From Brassica napus (lineage: Eukaryota > Streptophyta > Magnoliopsida > Brassicales > Brassicaceae), in contig NW_026015657.1 in the NCBI RefSeq assembly GCF_020379485.1, forward strand, positions 248,001 through 312,000: a stretch of DNA of 64,000 bases. The letters run 5' to 3'. Position numbers and translations under genes: made by a program. The number at the start of each line of letters is the position of its first letter. The first letter of the stretch is position 1. Under the pieces are notes generated by a model. It was not told the origin of the DNA. It worked only from the letters and a program-made list of their open reading frames with translations, and made no database searches. Shown piece after piece: positions 18,902-28,685 of this stretch.

Positions 18902-21900
18902 TCTCCACCACTTTATGTATCCAAATCAAGCTTCTCACAAAGTGATTCATCCTGGTTTGATTGGAACGACGATGAAGCTGTGCTATTCCCAAACTGGGAA
19001 ACTGTAATCACCTGATCTGAAAGTGGGATAACTTCTTCATCCCAACTCCTATGAGATTTATTTAACTTCCTGGTTATTCTCCACCACTTAATGTATCAAA
19101 ATAAAGCTTCTCACAAAGTGATTCATCCTGGTTTGATTGGAACGACGAAGAAGCTGTCCTATTCCCAAACTGGGAAACTGGAATCACCTGATTTGAAAGT
19201 GGGATAACTTCTTCTTGACAACTCCTATGAGATTTATTCAACTTCCTGGTGATTCTCCACCACTTAATGTATCAAAATAAAGCTTCTCACAAAGTGATTC
19301 ATCCTGGTTTGATTGGAACGACGAAGAAGCTGTCCTATTCCCAAACTGGGAAACTGGAATCACCTGATTTGAAAGTGGGATAACTTCTTCTTGACAACTC
19401 CTATGAGATTTATTCAACTTCCTGGTGATTCTCCACCACTTTATGTATCCAAATCAAGCTTCTCACAAAGTGATTCATCCTGGTTTGATTGGAACGACGA
19501 AGAAGCTGTCCTATTCCCAAACTGGGAAACTGGAATCACCTGATTTGAAAGTGGGATAACTTCTTCTTTCCAACTCCTATGAGATTAATTCAACTTCCTG
19601 GTGATTCTCCACCACTTTATGTATCCAAATCAAGCTTCTCACAAAGTGATTCATCCTGGTTTGATTGGAACGACGATGAAGCTGTGCTATTCCCAAACTG
19701 GGAAACTGGAATCACCTGATTTGAAAGGGGAATAACTTCTTCATCCAAACTCCTATGAGATTTATTCAACTTCCTGGTGATTCTCCACCACTTTATGTAT
19801 CCAAATCAAGCTTCTCACAAAGTGATTCATCCTGGTTTGATTGGAACGACGAAGAAGCTGTCCTATTCCCAAACTGGGAAACTGGAATCACCTGATTTGA
19901 AAGTGAGATAACTTCTTCATCCCAACTCCTATGAGATTTATTCAACTTCCTGGTGATTCTCCACCACTTTATGTATCCAAATTAAGCTTCTCACAATGTG
20001 ATTCATCCTAGTTTAATTGGAACGACAATGAAGCTGTGCTATTCCCAAACTGGGAAACTGGAATCACCTGATTTGAATGTGGGATAACTTCTTCTTGTCA
20101 ACTCCTATGAGATTTATTCAACTTCCTGGTGATTCTCCACCACTTTATGTATCCAAATCAAGCTTCTCACAAAGTGATTCATCCTGGTTTGATTGGAACG
20201 ACGATGAAGCTGTGCTATTCCCAAACTGGGAAACTGGAATCACCTGATTTGAAAGGGGAATAACTTCTTCATCTCAACTCCTATGAGATTTATTCAACTT
20301 CCTGGTGATTCTCCACCACTTTATGTATCCAAATCAAGCTTCTCACAAAGTGATTCATCCTGGTTTGATTGGAACGACGAAGAAGCTGTCCTATTCCCAA
20401 ACTGGGAAACTGGAATCACCTGATTTGAAAGTGGGATAACTTCTTCATCCCAACTCCTATGAGATTTATTCAACTTCCTGGTGATTCTCCACCACTTTAT
20501 GTATCCAAATTAAGCTTCTCACAAAGTGATTCATCCTGGTTTGATTGGAACGACGATGAAGCTGTGCTATTCCCAAACTGGGAAACTGGAATCACCTGAT
20601 TTGAATGTGGGATAACTTCTTCTTGCCAACTCCTATGAGATTTATTCAAATTCCTGGTGATTCTCCACCACTTTATGTATCCAAATCAAGCTTCTCACAA
20701 AGTGATTCATCTGGTTTGATTGGAACGACGATGAAGCTGTGCTATTCCCAAACTGGGAAACTGGAATCACCTGATTTGAAAGGGGATAACTTCTTCATCC
20801 CAACTCCTATGAGATTTATTCAACTTCCTGGTGATTCTCCACCACTTTATGTATCCAAATCAAGCTTCTCACAAAGTGATTCATCCTGGTTTGATTGGAA
20901 CGACGATGAAGCTGTGCTATTCCCAAACTGGGAAACTGTAATCACCTGATCTGAAAGTGGGATAACTTCTTCATCCCAACTCCTATGAGATTTATTTAAC
21001 TTCCTGGTTATTCTCCACCACTTTATGTATCAAAATAAAGCTTCTCACAAAGTGATTCATCCTGGTTTGATTGGAACGACGAAGAAGCTGTCCTATTCCC
21101 AAACTGGGAAACTGGAATCACCTGATTTGAATGTGGGATAACTTCTTCTTGCCAACTCCTATGAGATTAATTCAACTTCCTGGTGATTCTCCACCACTTT
21201 ATGTATCCAAATCAAGCTTCTCACAAAGTGATTCATCCTGGCTTGATTGGAACGACGATGAAGCTGTGCTATTCCCAAACTGGGAAACTGTAATCACCTG
21301 ATCTGAAAGTGGGATAACTTCTTCATCCCAACTCCTATGAGATTTATCTAACTTCCTGGTTATTCTCCACCACTTAATGTATCAAAATAAAGCTTCTCAC
21401 AAAGTGATTCATCCTGGTTTGATTGGAACGACGAAGAAGCTGTCCTATTCCCAAACTGGGAAACTGGAATCACCTGATTTGAAAGTGGGATAACTTCTTC
21501 TTGACAACTCCTATGAGATTTATTCAACTTCCTGGTGATTCTCCACCACTTTATGTATCCAAATCAAGCTTCTCACAAAGTGATTCATCCTGGTTTGATT
21601 GGAACGACGAAGAAGCTGTCCTATTCCCAAACTGGGAAACTGGAATCACCTGATTTGAAAGTGGGATAATTTCTTCTTTCCAACTCCTATGAGATTAATT
21701 CAACTTCCTGGTGATTCTCCACCACTTTATGTATCCAAATCAAGCTTCTCACAAAGTGATTCATCCTGGTTTGATTGGAACGACGATGAAGCTGTGCTAT
21801 TCCCAAACTGGGAAACTGGAATCACCTGATTTGAAAGGGGAATAACTTCTTCATCCCAACTCCTATGAGATTTATTCAACTTCCTGGTGATTCTCCACCA

Positions 21901-22703
21901 CTTTATGTATCCAAATCAAGCTTCTCACAAAGTGATTCATCCTGGTTTGATTGGAACGACGAAGAAGCTGTCCTATTCCCAAACTGGGAAACTGGAATCA
22001 CCTGATTTGAAAGTGGGATAACTTCTTCTTGCCAACTCCTATGAGATTTATTCAACTTCCTGGTGATTCTCCACCACTTTATGTATCCAAATAAAGCTTC
22101 TCACAAAGTGATTCATCCTGGTTTGATTGGAACGACGAAGAAGCTGTCCTATTCCCAAACTGGGAAACTGGAATCACCTGATTTGAAAGTGGGATAACTT
22201 CTTCTTGACAACTCCTATGAGATTTATTCAACTTCCTGGTGATTCTCCACCACTTTATGTATCCAAATCAAGCTTCTCACAAAGTGATTCATCATGGTTT
22301 GATTGGAACGACGAAGAAGCTGTCCTATTCCCAAACTGGGAAACTGGAATCACCTGATTTGAAAGTGAGATAACTTCTTCATCCCAACTCCTATGAGATT
22401 TATTCAACTTCCTGGTGATTCTCCACCACTTTATGTATCCAAATTAAGCTTCTCACAAAGTGATTCATCCTGGTTTGATTGGAACGACGATGAAGCTGTG
22501 CTATTCCCAAACTGGGAAACTGGAATCACCTGATTTGAATGTGGGATAACTTCTTCTTGCCAACTCCTATGAGATTAATTCAACTTCCTGGTGATTCTCC
22601 ACCACTTTATGTATCCAAATCAAGCTTCTCACAAAGTGATTCATCCCGGTTTGATTGGAACGACGATGAAGCTGTGCTATTCCCAAACTGGGAAACTGGA
22701 ATC
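18902..22703. repeat. 176-bp satellite array 2, mixed monomer types
   Basis: About 21.6 monomers of the same satellite, with many diagnostic variants: CTGTAATCACCTGATCTG (19004, 20936, 21288), GAATGTGGGATAAC, AAAGGGGAATAAC, ATCAAAATAAAGC and GATTAATTC. Their order suggests block duplication: the variant series after copia A (about 18.9-20.1 kb) recurs at about 21.2-22.6 kb, so higher-order repeats of roughly 13 monomers are likely. It contains a paralogous copy of copia A's unoccupied insertion site at 21188-21192. No gene. Confidence 0.93.
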
Positions 22704-23284
22704 TGTTGAGTTGAGCTGAGTATATGTATGAAGAGCTAAGGAGTTGAAGAGGAAAGGAGATGAGGAAGCTTAAGGGAGTTTAGGGAGAGCATGGTACGGA
22801 CGTCCGTACAAGGCCGTACAAGCCGTACAGTCCGTACCATCCAAGCCTCAACCTAAACTTACCTTGCACAAGTGAAACGGTAACTATGGAAGAGTTACTC
22901 AAGTGGAGAAGGATCAGACCGTTTAAGGGATAAGGGACGCGCATTGCCAGGCTGGGACAGGCTGGAAAGCTAAAGCAACTTTAGTCCAAGATGCCATAAG
23001 CGTGTGATGCCTCTTAGTGGCTAATTTGAATCCTTTACCTTGACTTCACATGCTTACTCCTTAACCTTGCGATTTGTAAACCCTAGTAGCTCTCCTATAT
23101 ATTGTAACTCATCAACACTAATAAAGATTATGCAGTTTGAGTCTCTCTAATCTCTTAGACACTATGGTTCTCTCTTAGACTCTAAACGTTTCTCAAAGTT
23201 ACTTAGTCTTTCATAATCTCTTCTAAACTTCACCTAAAACTCTCACTTACATTCTAGTTACTCTAAAGATCTCTTAATCTCATA
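22704..23284 (+). repeat. 5' LTR of copia D
   Basis: 581 bp, TGTTGAG...CTCATA. TATA-like CTATATATT near 23095-23103. CCGTAC cluster at 22795-22840. A pyrimidine-rich CTCTCTAATCTC-type stretch follows the TATA box. Confidence 0.95.
22795..22840 (+). promoter_or_regulatory. Phased CCGTAC cluster in U3 of copia D LTR
   Basis: CCGTAC starts at 22804, 22814, 22823 and 22832, 9-10 bp apart. The cluster is enclosed by the inverted ends GGTACGGA and TCCGTACC and contains the palindrome GTACGGACGTCCGTAC. TCCGTACAA here matches the SBP/SPL consensus TNCGTACAA exactly (established motif). Copies lie at 28225-28270, 33072-33117 and 38461-38506. Regulation by SPL proteins is inference. Confidence 0.6.
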
Positions 23285-23493
23285 TGGTATCAGAGCCAGG
23301 TTCATTAGAATCTGGGGTTTGATCTTTAGAGAGTTACAAGGCTTTGAAGCTACACGCGAGTAGCTTTGAAGGTATTGGAGCTGCGCTACGTTCTGTGTTT
23401 GTGCGTGACTCAAGACTCAAGGTTGGTGTGTGTACGTGATTCAAGACTCAAGATTTCATCAGATTCAAGCTGTTCAAGTCAAGCTGAGTAAAG
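23285..23493 (+). other. Primer site and 5' leader of copia D
   Basis: The initiator-Met primer site TGGTATCAGAGCC is at 23285-23297. The 209-nt leader carries two near-identical 21-nt copies at 23401-23421 and 23432-23452, each built from two CAAG-ending words, and further TCAAG words up to the ATG. Its role is unknown; packaging or translation control is possible. Confidence 0.88.
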
Positions 23494-26400
23494 ATGGAGC
23501 ATGGGTTAAGCATGAGGATGAAGGTGGCGGTTACTTTCAAGGGTAGCAACTACCTTGTGTGGTCTCGGATGGTGAAGACTGCGGTGGGGAGTAAGGGTTT
23601 GTGGGGGCACATCACAACAGGGGAGGCTCCGAAACTCATTACTCAGGGAGGAGATCAAGAAGAGGTCTCCAATGAAGCGGCTGTGGAGAAATGGCAACAA
23701 GAAGACATGCTGGTGATGACGGTTCTACACGCATCCTTGGACCCAGCTATCTTGGATGCTTACAGCTACTGTGAATCAGCCAAAGAGCTGTGGGACACGC
23801 TGAAGAAGGTGTATGGGAACACTTCCAACCTCAGCCGTGTGTTTGAAGTGAAGCTAGCGATCAACCGTCTTGCACAAGAGGACATGGAGTTCACTAAGCA
23901 CTTGGGGAGGTTCAGGTCCTTATGGTCAGAGCTGGAGATGCTGAGGCCGAGCACAACTGATCCAGATCAGCTGAATGAGAGGCGCGAGCAAGACAAGGTC
24001 TTTGGGCTGCTTCTCACACTGAACCCGGCCTACACTCAACTCATTCAGCACATGTTGAGGTCAGACAAGCTTCCGGACCTTGAGGAGGTGTGTGCGCAAA
24101 TCCAAAGGGAGCAGGGATCTATGGGGTTGTTTGGAGGAAAGGGGGAGCTCTCTCTTGCCAATCAAGCAGCTCATGAGGACTCAACCGAGGCTCCACAAGC
24201 AAACAAGGCATCTCACGGGAAGTATGAGGACAGGAAGTTCAATGGCAACTGTGATCATTGCAAGAAGCATGGTCATAAGAAGAGCCAATGCTGGATACTT
24301 CACCCACACCTCAAGCCGGCCAAGTTCATGAAGGAGCGTGAGGGAAGGGCAAATGTGACTGAAGGTTCAAGTGGAGCTGGCACCAGCAAGATGAGTGAAG
24401 TGGATGGGCTTGGAGGCAATGATGGGAATGGGAAGTCTCTTGTGGCTTACACTGGCGCCTCAAGCTCACGCAGCAATGATGACTACATCAAGAGATCAGA
24501 CCTTGATGCACTCTTCAAAATGCTAAAGGAAAACGGTAACACTTATGGTTATTCCTTTGGAGCTTCTATGATTGCATATAAGGATGATCACTTGATTAGA
24601 GAACTAGTAGAACGGTTAGAAACTAGAAATGAGTATAGAAATGCCCACATTGCTAGAACTGATAGGATGCATCCATTACTTAGTAATCTATGTCATAATG
24701 CTAAACGAGTAGGTAAACCATTGATTGTTGATTCTGGTGCATCACATCATATGATAAGTGATGAGAACTTGATTAAGGATATAGAACCTACACATGGGCA
24801 TGTGATGATAGCAAATGGGGATAAGATACCTATTAGAGGAATAGGAAAGCTTAAGTTGTTTAACAAAGAATCTAGAGCTTTTTACATGCCTGAATTCACA
24901 TCAAACCTATTATCTGTGAAGAAATGTACTAATGATTTACAATGCAATGTTATCTTTAGTCCTAATGATGTGAAGTTTCAGGATATTGAGAGCAGCAGAT
25001 TGATTGGGAAAGGGGTGACTAAGGGAGATCTCTATATGCTTGAAGAACTCACTTCTGTTCCTGATTATAGTTGCTCATTTACTTCTGCTTCTTTGTTGAA
25101 TAAAAATGCATTGTGGCATGCTAGAGTAGGACACCCTCATGTTAAAGCTTTGAACTTAATGGTACCAGGTGTTGTGTTTGAGAACAAAGATTGTGAAGCT
25201 TGTATTTTAGGCAAGCATTGTAGAACTGTGTTTCAAAAGTCTACTACTATCTATGATAACTGCTTTGATTTAATTCATTCTGATGTGTGGACTGCCCCTT
25301 GCTTATCTAGAGATAGTTATAAGTACTTTGTCACATTCATTGATGAAAAATCCAAATACACCTGGTTAACCTTAATTCAGACCAAAGATAGGGTACTTGA
25401 TGCATTTAGGAACTTTCAAACTTATGTAACTAACCATTATCATGCTAAGATTAAAATTTTGAGATCAGATAATGGAGGAGAGTACACAAGTCATGCATTC
25501 AAGGAACACTTATCACAACATGGGATCCTACATCAAACAAGCTGTCCGTATACTCCACAGCAAAATGGAGTGGCTGAGAGGAAGAATAGGCACCTCATGG
25601 AAGTGGCAAGGTCTCTGATGTTTCAGAGTAATGTTCCAAAGAGATTCTGGAGTGATGCGGTTGCCACTGCTTGTTACTTGATCAACAGAACTCCAACCAA
25701 GGTTCTGAATGAGAAGGCTCCATTTGAAGTTCTGAACAGGTACAAACCAGTGCTTGATTACTTGCGAGTCTTTGGATGTCTATGCTTTGTGCTCAAACCA
25801 GGAGAGATGATCAACAAGCTAGAAGCAAGAAGTACTAAGGCTGTGTTCATAGGATACTCAGCTACACAGAAAGGATACAAATGCTATGACCCTATAGCAA
25901 GGAGAGTTCTTGTATCTAGAGATGTGAAGTTCTTGGAAGATAGAGGATACTATGAAGAAAAGAACCAAGAAGACTTGAAGGACTTAACATCAGACAAGGC
26001 CACCACCTTGCGGATCATCCTTGAAGGTCTTGGAATCAGTACATCCCAGGATCCAAGAGATCACGCAACAACACCTCCTGAAGTTGGTTCACCATCCCAC
26101 CTTGATCATGAGGGAGGAGAGACACATGAGGAGGAGCCTACGCAAGAGACTAACCAAGATGAAGGAGAAGAGAGCATAGGCTCTGATGGTCATGGGCATG
26201 ATCATGGTGTGATACAAACACCTTCTCAAGATGAAGTGGTAGAAGAACAACAGGAAGAAGAACCGGTTGTGCAGCCACTAAGAAGGAGTACAAGGATAAG
26301 GAAGGATCCTTCCAGTTGGGTAAACACGAGAGTGTACTACAATGCCCAAGCTGTGGAGCATCCTTCTCAAGCCGTGTGCTCCTTTGCTCAATATCCAGAA

Positions 26401-27993
26401 GCACATTGCGCTTTCATGGTAAACTTGGATGAGAATCACATCCCAAGAAGCTATGAAGAGGCAATAAAGGATAAAGAATGGAAAGAGTCAGTAGGAGATG
26501 AAGCAGGAGCTATGATCAAGAATGATACATGGTATGAGAGTGAGTTACCAAAAGGGAAGAAGGCTGTGACTAGTAGATGGATCTTCACAATCAAGTACAA
26601 AGCGGATGGAAAGATTGAGAGGAAGAAGTCAAGACTGGTTGCAAGAGGCTTTACTCAAACCTATGGAGAGGATTATGTTGAGACATTTGCACCAGTAGCT
26701 AAGTTGCATACAATCCGAATTGTATTAAGCTTGGCTGTGAACCTTGGATGGGGCTTATGGCAAATGGATGTGAAGAATGCATTCCTACAAGGGGAACTTG
26801 AGGATGAAGTATATATGCATCCCCCACCAGGCTTGGAACACTTAGTGAAGAAGGGAAATGTGTTGAGACTGAAGAAGGCTATCTATGGGTTGAAGCAATC
26901 ACCAAGAGCTTGGTACAACAAGCTGAGCACAACTCTGAATGGCCGAGGCTTCAAGAAGTCTGAACTAGATCACACTCTCTTCACACTCACAACTCCCTCA
27001 GGTATGATTGCACTCCTTGTGTATGTTGATGATATCATTATCACAGGGAGTGATAAGGAAGGTATCATTGCAACCAAGGAGTTTCTTAAGTCCATGTTTG
27101 AGATTAAAGACTTGGGAGAGATGAAATACTTTCTTGGGATTGAGATATGTAGATCCAAGGAAGGTTTATTCATGTCCCAAAGGAAGTATACACTTGATCT
27201 CTTGAAAGGTGCAGGGGCTTATGGGGGCAAGACAGCAAGGATGCCTATGGAGGATGGCTACAAAGTTCCACGAGAGGGGGAGATTGAAGACAGCAAACCT
27301 TATCAGGATCCTAAACTCTATAGAAAACTAGTTGGCAAATTGATTTATCTTACTATAACTAGACCTGACATTTGTTTTGCTGTGAATCAGGTGAGTCAAC
27401 ACATGCAAGTGCCTAAGGAACATCACTGGCACATGGTGGAGAGGATCTTGATGTATCTCAACGGCTCACCTGATCAAGGAGTATGGATGGGCTGCAATGG
27501 AAGCACTGAAGTGGTGGGATACTGTGATGCGGATTGGGCTGGTGATAGAGCAGACAGGAGATCAACCACAGGCTATTGCACATTCATTGGAGGCAACTTG
27601 GTGACTTGGAAGAGTAAGAAACAGAAGGTGGTGTCTTGCTCAAGTGCAGAAGCTGAGTATAGAGCCATGCTGAAGCTCACCAACGAGTTAGTATGGATCA
27701 AAGGCATCTTGAAGCATTTGGAGATTGATCAAGCCACACCAATGACCATGCATTGTGACAACCAAGCCGCCATTCACATTGCCTCCAACTCGGTGTTCCA
27801 TGAGAGAACCAAGCACATTGAAGTTGATTGTCACAAGGTGAGGCAGATGATCACCTTAGGAGTCATCTTGCCATGCTACACAAGGAGTGAAGATCAGTTA
27901 GCGGATGTGTTTACCAAGGCTGCAAGACAGAAGACAATGGAGTCCATTCACATCAGGTTGGGCCTCATTGATCTTGGGAAGAGAAGGAGCTAG
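23494..27993 (+). CDS. Gag-Pol polyprotein of copia D (1499 aa, intact frame)
   Basis: One open frame from an ATG at 23494 to TAG. Domains: copia Gag (about residues 10-230); zinc knuckle Cys253, Cys256, His261, Cys266; protease DSGASHH with Asp413; integrase His542, His547, Cys567, Cys570 and catalytic Asp597, Asp659, Glu695; an acidic low-complexity linker with His/Asp-rich patches; reverse transcriptase with YVDD at 1177-1180; RNase H with Asp1345, Glu1388 and Asp1422. Its products would form the particle, copy the RNA and integrate the cDNA. The length is normal for plant copia and no break was found, so D is a candidate autonomous element. Loss of the 3' LTR end (U5) need not stop replication, because U5 is templated from the 5' LTR. 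The clade within copia was not decided. Confidence 0.96.
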   Translation: MEHGLSMRMKVAVTFKGSNYLVWSRMVKTAVGSKGLWGHITTGEAPKLITQGGDQEEVSNEAAVEKWQQEDMLVMTVLHASLDPAILDAYSYCESAKELWDTLKKVYGNTSNLSRVFEVKLAINRLAQEDMEFTKHLGRFRSLWSELEMLRPSTTDPDQLNERREQDKVFGLLLTLNPAYTQLIQHMLRSDKLPDLEEVCAQIQREQGSMGLFGGKGELSLANQAAHEDSTEAPQANKASHGKYEDRKFNGNCDHCKKHGHKKSQCWILHPHLKPAKFMKEREGRANVTEGSSGAGTSKMSEVDGLGGNDGNGKSLVAYTGASSSRSNDDYIKRSDLDALFKMLKENGNTYGYSFGASMIAYKDDHLIRELVERLETRNEYRNAHIARTDRMHPLLSNLCHNAKRVGKPLIVDSGASHHMISDENLIKDIEPTHGHVMIANGDKIPIRGIGKLKLFNKESRAFYMPEFTSNLLSVKKCTNDLQCNVIFSPNDVKFQDIESSRLIGKGVTKGDLYMLEELTSVPDYSCSFTSASLLNKNALWHARVGHPHVKALNLMVPGVVFENKDCEACILGKHCRTVFQKSTTIYDNCFDLIHSDVWTAPCLSRDSYKYFVTFIDEKSKYTWLTLIQTKDRVLDAFRNFQTYVTNHYHAKIKILRSDNGGEYTSHAFKEHLSQHGILHQTSCPYTPQQNGVAERKNRHLMEVARSLMFQSNVPKRFWSDAVATACYLINRTPTKVLNEKAPFEVLNRYKPVLDYLRVFGCLCFVLKPGEMINKLEARSTKAVFIGYSATQKGYKCYDPIARRVLVSRDVKFLEDRGYYEEKNQEDLKDLTSDKATTLRIILEGLGISTSQDPRDHATTPPEVGSPSHLDHEGGETHEEEPTQETNQDEGEESIGSDGHGHDHGVIQTPSQDEVVEEQQEEEPVVQPLRRSTRIRKDPSSWVNTRVYYNAQAVEHPSQAVCSFAQYPEAHCAFMVNLDENHIPRSYEEAIKDKEWKESVGDEAGAMIKNDTWYESELPKGKKAVTSRWIFTIKYKADGKIERKKSRLVARGFTQTYGEDYVETFAPVAKLHTIRIVLSLAVNLGWGLWQMDVKNAFLQGELEDEVYMHPPPGLEHLVKKGNVLRLKKAIYGLKQSPRAWYNKLSTTLNGRGFKKSELDHTLFTLTTPSGMIALLVYVDDIIITGSDKEGIIATKEFLKSMFEIKDLGEMKYFLGIEICRSKEGLFMSQRKYTLDLLKGAGAYGGKTARMPMEDGYKVPREGEIEDSKPYQDPKLYRKLVGKLIYLTITRPDICFAVNQVSQHMQVPKEHHWHMVERILMYLNGSPDQGVWMGCNGSTEVVGYCDADWAGDRADRRSTTGYCTFIGGNLVTWKSKKQKVVSCSSAEAEYRAMLKLTNELVWIKGILKHLEIDQATPMTMHCDNQAAIHIASNSVFHERTKHIEVDCHKVRQMITLGVILPCYTRSEDQLADVFTKAARQKTMESIHIRLGLIDLGKRRS

Positions 27994-28016
27994 TCCCCTT
28001 AGCTGCAAGGTCTTTA

Positions 28017-28078
28017 CTCTTTTTCCCTCATCAAAGTTTTATCCCATTGGGTTTTCTTTGGTGAGGTTTTTAATGAGG
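28017..28078 (+). other. Post-stop conserved hairpin block, copia D
   Basis: It starts about 23 nt after the stop codon. Arms CCTCATCA (28026-28033) and TGGTGAGG (28059-28066) pair with one G-U wobble around TTTTATCCC-AT-TGGGTTTTC. TTTTTAATGAGG follows. Confidence 0.78.
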
Positions 28079-28095
28079 AAGATCTTGTGGCTGTC

Positions 28096-28133
28096 CAAGC
28101 TTAGGCTTTCACAAAGCTAAGCTTGAGGGGGAG
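28096..28133 (+). other. Pre-PPT hairpin and polypurine tract of copia D
   Basis: Arms CAAGCTTAG (28096-28104) and CTAAGCTTG (28117-28125) pair perfectly, and the interior CTTT-CAC-AAAG extends the stem. The polypurine tract GAGGGGGAG (28125-28133) follows at once. Compared with family 1 both arms changed together (GAC/GTC to AG/CT), which preserves pairing. Confidence 0.85.
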
Positions 28134-28685
28134 TGTTGAGTTGAGCTGAGTATATGTATGAAGAGCTAAGGAGTTGAAGAGGAAAGGAGATGAGGAAGCT
28201 TAAGGGAGTTTAGGGAGAGCATGGTACGGACGTCCGTACAAGGCCGTACAAGCCGTACAGTCCGTACCATCCAAGCCTCAACCTAAACTTACCTTGCACA
28301 AGTGAAACGGTAACTATGGAAGAGTTACTCAAGTGGAGAAGGATCAGACCGTTTAAGGGATAAGGGACGCGCATTGCCAGGCTGGGACAGGCTGGAAAGC
28401 TAAAGCAACTTTAGTCCAAGATGCCATAAGCGTGTGATGCCTCTTAGTGGCTAATTTGAATCCTTTACCTTGACTTCACATGCTTACTCCTTAACCTTGC
28501 GATTTGTAAACCCTAGTAGCTCTCCTATATATTGTAACTCATCAACACTAATAAAGATTATGCAGTTTGAGTCTCTCTAATCTCTTAGACACTATGGTTC
28601 TCTCTTAGACTCTAAACGTTTCTCAAAGTTACTTAGTCTTTCATAATCTCTTCTAAACTTCACCTAAAACTCTCACTTACATTCT
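28134..28685 (+). repeat. 3' LTR of copia D, truncated
   Basis: It matches the 5' LTR for its first 552 bp and then passes into satellite. The last 29 bp are missing. The junction shares TTCT (28682-28685) between LTR and satellite, typical of microhomology repair. Satellite resumes at monomer position 20, not at the position expected for a target duplication. Confidence 0.93.

Larger units (their letters stand above)
22704..28685 (+). mobile_element. Ty1/copia LTR retrotransposon D (family 2)
   Basis: 5' LTR 22704-23284 (581 bp), primer site, intact gag-pol, hairpins, polypurine tract, and a 3' LTR lacking its last 29 bp (28134-28685). It inserted into satellite after GGAAACTGGAATC at monomer position 93. 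The 3' target copy was lost with the LTR end, so no target duplication can be shown. It is related to family 1 in domain order, LTR start TGTTGAG, LTR end AATCTCATA and UTR hairpins. It shares an identical truncated junction with E, so the two are products of segmental duplication, not separate insertions. Confidence 0.95.
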
